Assembly: GCF_900182645.1 (NCBI RefSeq)
Contig: NZ_FXTA01000001.1
Span: 868,001-932,000 of the forward strand
Origin: Flavobacterium resistens
Lineage (GTDB): Bacteria > Bacteroidota > Bacteroidia > Flavobacteriales > Flavobacteriaceae
Length of the DNA: 64,000 nt
Reading direction: 5' to 3'
Below are positions 8,187-16,098 of this stretch, piece by piece. Position 1 is the stretch's first letter; every line of letters begins with the position of its first letter. A model generated the notes under the pieces. That model was not told the DNA's origin. It worked only from the letters and a program-made list of their open reading frames with translations, and did no database searches. Made by a program: the position numbers and the translations under genes.

Positions 8187-8272
8187 CTGCTGGCGCGAAC
8201 GTCCCACTCGTAATAACAAAGAAATTCAAAAAACCATTGGAACAGGCACGAGCGAGACGTTCGCGCTAGCAG
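8187..8272. repeat. REP-like element, copy B (two-armed)
   Basis: The left arm (8187-8211) contains GCTGGCGCGAACGTCCCACT and the right arm (8248-8272) contains GAGCGAGACGTTCGCGCTAG. They are imperfect inverted copies around a spacer with AACAAAGAAATTCAAAA. The left arm is a variant of copies A and C. Bacteroidetes REP elements of this kind are thought to be moved by a REP-associated transposase, but no such gene is in the window. Confidence 0.75.
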
Positions 8273-8398
8273 AAGGAATATTAAAATAAAAAGCGAAGCC
8301 ACAAATAAGCATTTATTTTCCATCACTTTTATTATCTTTAAAAGAAAAATACCCCCGAAAAATCTTTCAGCCTAACTAAAATAAGCCTTAAAAATTAT

Positions 8399-8560
8399 AT
8401 GCACATTATAGTTACAATCGTAGTCATAATACTAGCAATTATCTTCATTGGTTTTATATTGTATACCCCGATCACACAGATTTATCCCCCAGCTACCGCA
8501 AGCGTCCCGCTCGTAAACACAAAGAAACTCAAAACCAATCGAAAACGTTCAAAAGAATGA
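8399..8560 (+). CDS. Putative 53-aa membrane peptide with a repeat-encoded tail
   Basis: A short ORF running from ATG 8399 to TGA 8558-8560. Residues 2-22 form a strong transmembrane helix (IIVTIVVIILAIIFIGFILY). The remainder (TASVPLVNTKK, then a Lys/Arg-rich end) is read directly from REP-like copy C. A TATCTTTA box lies about 65 nt upstream. A one-helix membrane peptide with a basic tail is plausible, and the frame stays open through the repeat, but such an ORF could also arise by chance in AT-rich DNA. No homologue is known to me. Confidence 0.35.
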   Translation: MHIIVTIVVIILAIIFIGFILYTPITQIYPPATASVPLVNTKKLKTNRKRSKE

Positions 8561-8573
8561 CGCTCGTGTTAGC
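8492..8573. repeat. REP-like element, copy C (two-armed)
   Basis: The left arm GCTACCGCAAGCGTCCCGCT (8492-8511) and the right arm GACGCTCGTGTTAGC (8559-8573) are inverted variants of the same word. They share the AACACAAAGAAACTCAAAACC spacer type with copies A and B. It overlaps the 3' half of the 53-aa ORF. Confidence 0.75.
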
Positions 8574-8608
8574 AATCTAATAATATTTCATCCTTTTAAA
8601 ATAGTTTT

Positions 8609-8655
8609 AAGCCACAAATAAAGAGATTTTTACGCTCTTTGTTAGTGGCTTTTTA
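8609..8655 (+). terminator. Hairpin with T-run
   Basis: The inverted arms 8609-8625 (AAGCCACAAATAAAGAG) and 8635-8651 (CTCTTTGTTAGTGGCTT) have 15 of 17 positions paired and are followed by TTT. It would end transcripts coming from the small ORFs upstream. Confidence 0.7.
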
Positions 8656-8675
8656 ATTTTAAACAAATTAGTTTT

Positions 8676-8699
8676 TTGTAAGTAAAATTGCTATGTTTG
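8676..8699 (+). promoter_or_regulatory. Promoter of the 8742 lipoprotein gene
   Basis: TATGTTTG (8692-8699) is a full -7 consensus. A TTG (8676-8678) lies 13 nt upstream, shorter than the usual spacing. The 27-nt segment around it matches 23 of 27 positions of the segment before the methyltransferase gene (9781-9807), so the two promoters are related. Confidence 0.6.
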
Positions 8700-8741
8700 A
8701 CACTACCAATAAACTAAAATTTAATAAATCCTTTTAAAGAA

Positions 8742-9563
8742 ATGCAACAAAAATTACTCAAAAAAACCATTCTTAATTCCTTAATTATTATCTTTTTTAT
8801 TTCTTTGGTTTCCTGCAGAAGAGATAACCCCAAAATCACAATTGTAGGGAATGGCAAATCGGACACGTTAATTTTTAATTCCGAAGACACTTTGATTACG
8901 CATGGCGTTTTAGACACAATCAGGCTTTCTTCTTATAGTAATCACGAAGTTACAATCAACGGCTCAAAACCTTTAAAATTTAGAGTTTCTGATAAAGACG
9001 GAATTTTAAATACTTCTAAAAATGAATTCATCTTATTCAACGTGGAATTTCAATCGGATGGAACAGAAGCGAATCCTATGGAGGCACTGGAAATACATGC
9101 TGATTCCTATGTTAAAATTGATTCTTTCTTGATTTGCAAAAAAATATTTGAAAAGGAATTACAAGATACCAATAAACTGAATTTAGTTCTAGATTCTATC
9201 GCCGTGAGCAAAAACGGAAATTACAAAACGTCTTATCATGATCGCGACTATTCGTCTTATTATGATGAAGATTTAACGGCTTCTTTTTATGGATTCAAAA
9301 AAATTGGCGCAAGTAATATCTTTATTGAAAAGACCTGGGACTATGATCTCAACGAGGAAATACCTGAAGAAATTTCGGTACAAACTAGTAATAACAATTA
9401 CAATCCCAAAAACTATATTCAAAAAACGGATAAAACAGCAATTGTAATGGCTAAAAGCTTTTTAAGATATGCTACAATAAATATTAGCGAATATGTTGTG
9501 ATTAACATTAATGAGCAATTAAAAAAGAGAGCAAAAAAAAGTCCTCCGCTGGCTAAACAATAG
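8742..9563 (+). CDS. Lipoprotein of unknown function
   Basis: 273 aa. The N-terminal helix ends in a lipobox (ISLVSC, Cys near residue 25), so the protein is exported and lipid-anchored. The mature part is rich in beta-type segments (for example KITIVGNGKSDTLIF), with a Tyr/Asp-rich stretch near residues 165-185 and a basic C-terminus. No domain was recognised. A segment NIFIEKTWDYD resembles NIWIEKVWRYN in the membrane protein at 7573-8142. It has its own promoter, and its upstream sequence is shared with the next gene downstream. Confidence 0.7.
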   Translation: MQQKLLKKTILNSLIIIFFISLVSCRRDNPKITIVGNGKSDTLIFNSEDTLITHGVLDTIRLSSYSNHEVTINGSKPLKFRVSDKDGILNTSKNEFILFNVEFQSDGTEANPMEALEIHADSYVKIDSFLICKKIFEKELQDTNKLNLVLDSIAVSKNGNYKTSYHDRDYSSYYDEDLTASFYGFKKIGASNIFIEKTWDYDLNEEIPEEISVQTSNNNYNPKNYIQKTDKTAIVMAKSFLRYATINISEYVVININEQLKKRAKKSPPLAKQ

Positions 9564-9635
9564 GACTAAATAACGCTTTCAGCAGTTCTCTGCTAGCATG
9601 AGCAAAAAAACTGCTCGCGCAGATCTACTCTCAAT

Positions 9636-9666
9636 CGATAGCGCAGATTTGTAATCTGCGCTATCG
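9636..9666. repeat. Perfect 14-bp hairpin repeat (GCAGATTTGTAATCTGC type)
   Basis: CGATAGCGCAGATT (9636-9649), a TGT loop and AATCTGCGCTATCG (9653-9666). The core is a REP-like word I recall as common in Bacteroidetes intergenic regions. The flank to its left (9590-9620) holds degraded GCTAGC.TGAGC and CTGCTCGCGCAGATC pieces. There is no T-run, so it is unlikely to be a simple terminator. Confidence 0.75.
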
Positions 9667-9782
9667 TTGCCTAAATATTTACTCAATCGAGATTCTTTTC
9701 TATTATCGGAATATAACAACGTGATATGATGAAAATAGAAATAAAATCTAACATGCTTCTTTATGTATTTTGAATTAGCATT

Positions 9783-9806
9783 TTGTAAGCAAAATCATTA
9801 TGTTTG
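9783..9806 (+). promoter_or_regulatory. Promoter of the methyltransferase/flavin-oxidase operon
   Basis: TTG (9783-9785), a 13-nt spacer and TATGTTTG (9799-9806), 19 nt before the ATG at 9825. The in-frame TTG at 9804 lies inside this box, which argues against using it as a start codon. The same arrangement occurs at 8676-8699. Confidence 0.6.
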
Positions 9807-9824
9807 AAAGACCAAAACCTACTT

Positions 9825-10766
9825 ATGAAGAGACGCAATTTTCTCAAAACAACACTACTTTTTGTTGCCTCAGCGCAAATGTTTCCTAATACAGTATTGA
9901 ATTTCGCGACGGAAGTTCGAAACAACTTCAAATATATTTATACCAATGCGAAGCTTAAAAATCAGTTCTTTTTGTTTTTAAAAAACGTTTTCAATTTATA
10001 TCCTGAAAAGGAATTCCACGAGTTGATTTACCAAAATACCATTTCGAAAAATACAGATAAAGAGATTTATTTGGCAACGCAGGCAAAACTTGACGACATT
10101 ACTCCTTTTATGTCAAGTTTTCGCTATCAACTTCCGGCTTTGATGCATCAAAAAAACGAAATGTCTGTCGAAACGGTTTCTTTGCTTGGCGAAGGCACTA
10201 AATATAATGGTTATTTAGAAATTGGTTCTTCGGGGCGCTATTTAGATTATCTGGAAGAAAGTGTTTCCATCAAAGGAAAAAGATATTATGCTGATGGACG
10301 AAAACCCAAATATTCTTTCTCTGAAATGGTCGATCGCGGTCAAATTGCCGTTGGTGCAGAATATATTCCGTTTACGAATTACAAAACCAAGTTTGGCGAT
10401 CATGTCCCGCACAATAGTGTTGATTTGGTTACGATTTATATTGGTTTTCATCATTGCCCTTTAGAGTTGCGAACGCAGTATATCTCTTCGATTCGCGATA
10501 CTTTGCGAGTTGGCGGAAAAATGATTTTAAGAGATCATAATTGCGATACCGAAGATCAAAAAATATTGGTGGCATTGGCGCATGATGTTTTCAATTTAGG
10601 CGTAAACGAAACCTGGGAATACAATGAAAAAGAAGTTCGAAACTTTTATTCTCTGGATTTCATCATTGCTTTTGTGGAAAATATCGGGTTTAAATTTCAT
10701 AAAAAAACCTTGTATCAAAAAGGCGATCCTACCAAAAATGCATTAATGCTTTTCACCAAAATCTAA
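9825..10766 (+). CDS. Methyltransferase-fold protein with a twin-arginine signal
   Basis: 313 aa from ATG 9825. The N-terminus KRRNFLKTT followed by a hydrophobic stretch matches the Tat export motif (S/T-RRxFLK). The C-terminal half has a class I SAM-methyltransferase layout: motif I YLEIGSSGRYLDYL near residues 130-143, VDLVTIYIGFHH near residue 202 and LRVGGKMILRDH near residue 227. An exported protein would not normally meet SAM, so either export fails, the signal acts only as an anchor, or the fold has been reused. The flavin-oxidase gene starts 17 nt downstream, so the two are almost certainly co-transcribed. The true function is unknown. Confidence 0.7.
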   Translation: MKRRNFLKTTLLFVASAQMFPNTVLNFATEVRNNFKYIYTNAKLKNQFFLFLKNVFNLYPEKEFHELIYQNTISKNTDKEIYLATQAKLDDITPFMSSFRYQLPALMHQKNEMSVETVSLLGEGTKYNGYLEIGSSGRYLDYLEESVSIKGKRYYADGRKPKYSFSEMVDRGQIAVGAEYIPFTNYKTKFGDHVPHNSVDLVTIYIGFHHCPLELRTQYISSIRDTLRVGGKMILRDHNCDTEDQKILVALAHDVFNLGVNETWEYNEKEVRNFYSLDFIIAFVENIGFKFHKKTLYQKGDPTKNALMLFTKI

Positions 10767-10783
10767 TCATTGTACTTTCTTCT

Positions 10784-13300
10784 ATGAAAAAAATCTACCG
10801 TTTGGTTAAGCTTCTCTTCGTCTATATTCTAAAAATCCTAAAATTTATATACGCCGGAATCAAAAAGTCAATCCGATATATTAATAGCAAAAAACGCTTA
10901 TTCATTCCGTTTTACAGTTTTATTGCCTTTGCGATTTATATCTTTTTATTGATTCAGTTTTCGGGAGATTCAGCATTTGATACTACTTTAGAAAGCAAAA
11001 CCTTAAACGATGTCACGCAATTAAATCCGATTCAAGTCAATCAGATTATCAAACCAAAAACGGTAAACGAAATTGTCTCTGCCATAAAAAATACAACGGG
11101 ACCAATTTCTATTGGCGGTGGAAAATACAGCATGGGCGGACAAACTGCTTTTGAAAACAGTCTGCACATCGATATGCGCTCTTTCAATAAAATCATCAAC
11201 ATTGATAAAGAGAAAAAACAAATTACGGTACAAGCCGGAATTCGTTGGCGAGATATTCAAAAGGTAATCGACCCTTTGAATTTATCGATAAAAATCATGC
11301 AGACGTATTCTAATTTTACGGTTGGAGGCGCGATATCTGTAAATTGTCACGGAAGATACATTGGTCACGGCCCGATTATTTCATCGGTTTTAGAAGTTAA
11401 AATTATTACGGCAAACGGCGAAATTATCACTGCGAACCGCGAAGTAAATCAGGATATTTTTAACGCTGTAATTGGCGGTTATGGCGGAATTGGCGTTATA
11501 GCCGAAGTTACTTTGCAATTGGTTGATAATGAAAAAGTAGAACGATTTCATGAGGTAATGCCAATTGAAGAGTACAAAGCGTATTTCGATAAAAACATCA
11601 GAAACAACAAAGATGTCGTTTTTCAGAATGGTAATTTGTATCCGCCAAAATATGACAAAATAATGAGCGTTTCGTGGCAAAAAACGACAAACCCATTAAC
11701 AGATACCGATCGATTAATTCCTGAAGATGAAAATTATTGGGTTGAATCGCATTTAGCTGGAGTGGTTTCCTGGGGAAATTCAGGAAAATGGATTCGCGAA
11801 TATGCTATTGATCCTTTATATTTTATTCCGAAAACAGTGCGATGGCGAAATAAAGAAGCTAGTTATGATGTAAAAGAATTAGAACCTTCGTCACGCGAAA
11901 AAGATACTTATGTTTTGCAGGAATATTTTATTCCGGTGGAGAATATAAAATCTTTTATTCCGAAAATGACTGAAGTTTTTCAGAAGAATAAAGTAAATGT
12001 GATTAATGTTTCCTTGCGACATGCGCTTCCAGATCATGAAAGTTATTTGTCGTGGGCAAGGAAAGAAGTATTTGCCTTTGTGGTTTATTACAAGCAAAAT
12101 ACCGATCAGAAAGCAAAAGATCAGGTAAAAAAATGGACACTTGAAATGACGGATGCCATTTTGAGCGAAAACGGAACCTGGTATCTTCCGTATCAACCAC
12201 ACGCAACGGTTGAACAGTTTAAAAAAGGATATCCAGACAGCGATAAATATTTTGCTCTAAAAAACAAATTAGATCCTGAGCAGCGATTTACAAACAAACT
12301 TTTAGATAAATATAATCCTTACGCAAAAAGTAAAATTGCTGAAGAAAAGAAAAAGATAAAAGATTATTTCAGAGCCGAAGAACAAACTGTTTTGACGGTT
12401 CCGGAATGGTATTTAGTGTACAATCCGAAAGAATATGCGGATTATCTGGAAAGTGGTAAAAATCCGTCTGATTTTCCTTTTTACAAATCGATTGATGAAT
12501 ATTGGAAATTGTATGACCGATCGATAAAACTGACTTCTGAAGCGTATCCTGAAAACGGCGAATACAAAACCATGTTACAGGTTATTGGCGTAAGCATGAC
12601 AATGGAATATGGCGCGAAAATCCTTTATGAAAATACTATTGGAAGGTTCTTTAATTTATTTTCCGAAGAAAAAAACTCTGAGACTGAAAAAACAATTATT
12701 GAAGCACAACGCGCGTATAGTGATTTTATTTATCAAACGGCTTGGTACGAGTTTAAATTTTTACCGTGGGTTAAAAAAGTCTGGACGGCTTCTGAAAATT
12801 CAGATCACAGCATTCTTCGCAAATGGGAACGAACTTTTATTTTTACTTTAGAATTTTCATTTAAAGCTTTCTATTCGAAACTTATTGAGTGGGGCGCAAA
12901 ATCAAGCTACGAAACGCCTTCTAATTTGATTTATTTAATTGTTTCGAATGTTGATACCATCAAAGAAAATCCGAACTTAAAAATCATCAGTAGAGATCGT
13001 GATAAAATGATTATTGCCGTTACACGTTGGGAAATTTTCACAAAAGAAATGATAAAACTTTCGAATCAGAATGTGAAAATCTATGAGATTTCTGGAAACG
13101 ATGAAATTGCGGTTTCAACAATCGAGAATGCTTTAAATAAACCAAATTTAAAAGATGTAAAACTATTATATCAATCTAAAATTGTAACGGATGATAGTTT
13201 GACACGAAATATTTATCTTTTATCTGTTGAAAAGTTATTGCCTTTTATAAAAGATTCGAAAAAGAACAAGATTACCATTGAACATGTTTATGATTATTAA
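10784..13300 (+). CDS. Membrane-anchored FAD-dependent oxidase with an unknown C-terminal domain
   Basis: 838 aa. Hydrophobic segments at about 8-25 and 39-59 suggest an inner-membrane anchor. Residues ~80-250 are a PCMH-type FAD-binding domain (ISIGGGKYSMGG, then NFTVGGAISVNCHGRYIGHG and GGYGGIGVIAEVTLQL). Residues ~250-510 resemble the substrate domain of aldonolactone-type oxidases, ending in DPEQRFTNKLLDKYNP. Residues ~515-838 are an extra Trp/Tyr-rich domain (VPEWYLVYNPKEYADYL at its start) that I do not recognise. Normal members of the family end near 450-500 aa, so this is a fusion. It is paired with the Tat-signal methyltransferase-fold gene. The substrate is unknown; an extracytoplasmic oxidation is the working inference. 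Confidence 0.75.
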   Translation: MKKIYRLVKLLFVYILKILKFIYAGIKKSIRYINSKKRLFIPFYSFIAFAIYIFLLIQFSGDSAFDTTLESKTLNDVTQLNPIQVNQIIKPKTVNEIVSAIKNTTGPISIGGGKYSMGGQTAFENSLHIDMRSFNKIINIDKEKKQITVQAGIRWRDIQKVIDPLNLSIKIMQTYSNFTVGGAISVNCHGRYIGHGPIISSVLEVKIITANGEIITANREVNQDIFNAVIGGYGGIGVIAEVTLQLVDNEKVERFHEVMPIEEYKAYFDKNIRNNKDVVFQNGNLYPPKYDKIMSVSWQKTTNPLTDTDRLIPEDENYWVESHLAGVVSWGNSGKWIREYAIDPLYFIPKTVRWRNKEASYDVKELEPSSREKDTYVLQEYFIPVENIKSFIPKMTEVFQKNKVNVINVSLRHALPDHESYLSWARKEVFAFVVYYKQNTDQKAKDQVKKWTLEMTDAILSENGTWYLPYQPHATVEQFKKGYPDSDKYFALKNKLDPEQRFTNKLLDKYNPYAKSKIAEEKKKIKDYFRAEEQTVLTVPEWYLVYNPKEYADYLESGKNPSDFPFYKSIDEYWKLYDRSIKLTSEAYPENGEYKTMLQVIGVSMTMEYGAKILYENTIGRFFNLFSEEKNSETEKTIIEAQRAYSDFIYQTAWYEFKFLPWVKKVWTASENSDHSILRKWERTFIFTLEFSFKAFYSKLIEWGAKSSYETPSNLIYLIVSNVDTIKENPNLKIISRDRDKMIIAVTRWEIFTKEMIKLSNQNVKIYEISGNDEIAVSTIENALNKPNLKDVKLLYQSKIVTDDSLTRNIYLLSVEKLLPFIKDSKKNKITIEHVYDY

Positions 13301-13352
13301 GTCAAAACTTTAAATCACATTATTTCTTTAAACCAAAACAGTATAAAAAACC

Positions 13353-13988
13353 ATGATCCAAAGAATTACAAAAACAATTTTATTTTTTCTCCTTTCTATA
13401 TTTATTTCCTGCGGACAAAAAGATCCAAACAAACAAATTGATGAAGGCACTATAAAAGGTGAAACTTATAAGAGCAGTGATATTGGCTGGACCATAGAAA
13501 TTCCGAAAGGATGGTCAGTAATTTCAAAAGATCATATTGATAGTCAAGAATCAAAAGGCAAAGAGGCAATTGAAAAATCATCAGGGCAAAAAGTAGATAT
13601 GAGTCAATTAAAACATCTTATCAGCTTTCAAAAGAATCAGTTTAATCTTTTTGCTTCGACATCAGAACCCTTTAAAGAAGAGTATCCGGGAGAATATCAG
13701 GAAAACAGTAAGAAATTGTGTAATATGATTTATCAGACTTATATTGATAACAAAATTAAAACCGATTCTTCGTCAGGAAAAGAAATTATTCAAGGACTTG
13801 AGTTTAATGTTTTTCGTACCACTATTTACGCTCCAGACGGAAAAGTAATTCTCAACCAAATAATGTACAACAGACTAATAAATGGTTTTGATTTTGGTGT
13901 AAATATTAACTACAATAATGATGAGGATAAAAAAGCAATGTTGGATGCTTTTAAAAATTCAAAATTTACTAAAAAATTCAAACAATAG
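13353..13988 (+). CDS. Lipoprotein of unknown function
   Basis: 211 aa with an N-terminal helix and lipobox (FISCG, Cys near residue 20). The mature part begins with a Lys/Asp-rich linker and then GWTIEIPKGWSVISKDH, a pattern common in small secreted lipoproteins. The gene starts 52 nt after the flavin oxidase and may belong to the same transcript, although no terminator or promoter was recognised between them. No enzyme motif is visible. Confidence 0.65.
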   Translation: MIQRITKTILFFLLSIFISCGQKDPNKQIDEGTIKGETYKSSDIGWTIEIPKGWSVISKDHIDSQESKGKEAIEKSSGQKVDMSQLKHLISFQKNQFNLFASTSEPFKEEYPGEYQENSKKLCNMIYQTYIDNKIKTDSSSGKEIIQGLEFNVFRTTIYAPDGKVILNQIMYNRLINGFDFGVNINYNNDEDKKAMLDAFKNSKFTKKFKQ

Positions 13989-14046
13989 TTATTAAATTAT
14001 TTAAGACCCAAATTCAACGAGGAGTTCTTTCTCATGAATTAAAATC

Positions 14047-14076
14047 GCTTTACGAAGTCTGAAGACTTCGTAAAGC
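14047..14076. repeat. Perfect 13-bp intergenic hairpin
   Basis: GCTTTACGAAGTC (14047-14059), a TGAA loop and GACTTCGTAAAGC (14064-14076). There is no T-run, so it is REP-like rather than a classical terminator. Confidence 0.75.
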
Positions 14077-14111
14077 ATATAGTAATACCCCAAAATATTA
14101 ATTGAAAAAAA

Positions 14112-14330
14112 ATGATTTCACTAGACATTAATGATTCAACTATCTTATTAGTATTATTACTTTTTTTTCTATTTACAATATTGCCTGCTATATTTATTTT
14201 TCAACTTTTAAAAACTTGGAAGGTTGCAAAATCAGTAAAAATAGTTGTATCTGTTCTGTTTTCAATTCTAATTGTATTTTTTGTTTTATACTTTATGTAT
14301 AAGACAACTGGAAAAGGTTTATTACAATAA
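14112..14330 (+). CDS. Small two-helix membrane protein
   Basis: 72 aa with two strongly hydrophobic segments (about residues 10-33 and 43-62) joined by a short basic loop (KTWKVAKSVK), a hairpin topology. No family recognised. It sits alone between a palindromic repeat and the carboxypeptidase gene. The A-rich sequence before its ATG is typical of starts in this window. It could be a real small membrane protein or a chance ORF in AT-rich DNA; the hydrophobic pattern favours the former. Confidence 0.5.
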   Translation: MISLDINDSTILLVLLLFFLFTILPAIFIFQLLKTWKVAKSVKIVVSVLFSILIVFFVLYFMYKTTGKGLLQ

Positions 14331-14445
14331 AATCATTTTTTCGTTCCCAACAAATACAAAATCTTAGCCGATCCAAATTTTACTTTTCCAACTTCCCATT
14401 AAAGCTTTCTTTGTTATTCAACTTAGAAATCATCACTTACAATTT

Positions 14446-14476
14446 TTTTATATCTTTAAAAACTCTAATTATAATC
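14446..14476 (+). promoter_or_regulatory. Promoter-like segment before the S10 peptidase (twin of 8154-8184)
   Basis: TATATCTTTA resembles the TAnnTTTG box and lies about 60 nt before the ATG at 14519. The 31-nt segment is 29/31 identical to 8154-8184. Confidence 0.5.
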
Positions 14477-14518
14477 ATCTATTTAGAACGTTGCAAATCA
14501 ATAACACACCCTAATTCT

Positions 14519-16051
14519 ATGAAAAAAACAGTACTTTCATTTCTTTTAGCTGGATTTTTAACTGCCTACGCTCAGGAATCAAAACCGGATTCGAAACCAA
14601 AAACACCGGCTGCAAAAGAAGAAAATTCACCTGCTAACCTTACTTTCAATCCGGACTCTCAAGTTGTCACAAATCATACAACCACAATAAAAGGACAAAA
14701 AGTTTCTTATAAAGCAACAACCGGAACTATGCCTGTTTGGGACGAAGATGGAAAAGCAATCGCCGGATTATTTTATACGTATTATGAGCGTTCTGATGTA
14801 AAAGATAGAGATTCACGTCCTTTAGTTATTTCATTTAATGGCGGTCCTGGATCTGCTTCAGTTTGGATGCAGATTGCTTATACGGGACCAAGTTTGTTAA
14901 ATATTGATGACGAAGGATATCCTTTGCAGCCTTACGGAATAAAAGAAAATCCATATTCTATTTTAGATGTTGCCGATATCGTTTTTGTAAACCCTGTTAA
15001 TACAGCTTACTCAAGACCTACAAGCAAAGAAATCCCTGCTGCAAAATTTTTCGGCACAAATGCCGACATTAAATACTTAGCCGATTGGATTAATGGTTTT
15101 GTAACCCGCACTAATCGTTGGGCTTCACCTAAATATCTAATAGGTGAAAGCTATGGTACAACTCGTGTTTCAGGATTAGCGCTTCAATTACAAAACAATC
15201 AATGGATGTATCTTAACGGAGTAATTTTAGTGTCTCCAACTGATTTAGGAATAACGCGTGGAGTTGTTTCTGATGCCGCTCTTAAATTACCTTATTTTGC
15301 AGCGACTGCCTGGTATCACAAAAAACTTAGTCCTGAACTCCAAAATAAAGACTTAACTGATATGTTACCCGAGGTTGAAGATTTTACTATCAACGAACTT
15401 CTTCCTGCATTGAGTAAAGGAGGATTTTTGGAGGAACAAAAAAGAAAAGAAATTGCCTCTAAAATGGCACGTTATTCTGGTATATCAGAACAAGTTATTC
15501 TGCAAAACAATTTAGATGTTCCTTATGATTATTTTTGGAAAGAACTTTTAAGAGATAAAGGTTACACAGTAGGAAGACTTGATTCAAGATACAAAGGAAT
15601 TGACCGTAAAGACGCTGGAGAAAGCGTTGATTTTAATGCAGAACTTACGTCTTGGTTACACTCGTTTACGCCTGCTATCAATATGTATGTACGTAATAAT
15701 CTTAACTACAAAACGGATTTTAAATACAATATGTTTGGTCCTGTACATCCTTGGGACAGATCTAATGATAAAACAGGTGAAAACCTAAGACAAGCCATGG
15801 CTCAAAATCCATATTTGCATGTAATGGTACAATCAGGATATTATGATGGTGCTTGTGACTACTTTAATGCTAAATACGATTTATGGCAAATGGATCCAAG
15901 TGGAAGACTAACGGATAGAATGTCATGGAAAGGCTACAGAAGCGGTCACATGATGTATTTGAGAAAAGCTGACCTGGAAACTGCAAATGAAGACATCAGA
16001 ACATTCATAAAACAATCATTACCTAAAGCTAGCGAACCAGCAAAATATTAA
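14519..16051 (+). CDS. Secreted serine carboxypeptidase-like protein (peptidase S10)
   Basis: 510 aa from ATG 14519; the longer frame to 14411 would put the signal peptide inside the protein. Residues 1-19 are a signal peptide (KKTVLSFLLAGFLTAYAQ), followed by a Lys/Pro-rich linker. The S10 nucleophile is S211 in GESYGTTR, and FNGGPGSASVW is the oxyanion segment. The Asp is probably in GYYDGACDYF and the His in YRSGHMMYL near the end. S10 enzymes remove C-terminal residues from peptides; bacterial members of this type are exported. It has its own promoter-like segment and appears monocistronic. Confidence 0.88.
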   Translation: MKKTVLSFLLAGFLTAYAQESKPDSKPKTPAAKEENSPANLTFNPDSQVVTNHTTTIKGQKVSYKATTGTMPVWDEDGKAIAGLFYTYYERSDVKDRDSRPLVISFNGGPGSASVWMQIAYTGPSLLNIDDEGYPLQPYGIKENPYSILDVADIVFVNPVNTAYSRPTSKEIPAAKFFGTNADIKYLADWINGFVTRTNRWASPKYLIGESYGTTRVSGLALQLQNNQWMYLNGVILVSPTDLGITRGVVSDAALKLPYFAATAWYHKKLSPELQNKDLTDMLPEVEDFTINELLPALSKGGFLEEQKRKEIASKMARYSGISEQVILQNNLDVPYDYFWKELLRDKGYTVGRLDSRYKGIDRKDAGESVDFNAELTSWLHSFTPAINMYVRNNLNYKTDFKYNMFGPVHPWDRSNDKTGENLRQAMAQNPYLHVMVQSGYYDGACDYFNAKYDLWQMDPSGRLTDRMSWKGYRSGHMMYLRKADLETANEDIRTFIKQSLPKASEPAKY

Positions 16052-16098
16052 ATCTGATTTCTAATCATAAAGAGACTAAATTACAAGTACAATAATTC

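Noticed and set aside
8179..8289. 36-codon ORF running through REP copy B
   Set aside because: It lies almost wholly inside the palindromic repeat, with no hydrophobic or other protein-like pattern.
9804..9824. TTG start for the methyltransferase
   Set aside because: It lies inside the TATGTTTG promoter box; ATG 9825 places the twin-arginine motif at the N-terminus as expected.
14411..14518. N-terminal extension of the S10 peptidase
   Set aside because: It would bury a clear signal peptide beginning at ATG 14519 and overlaps the promoter-like segment.
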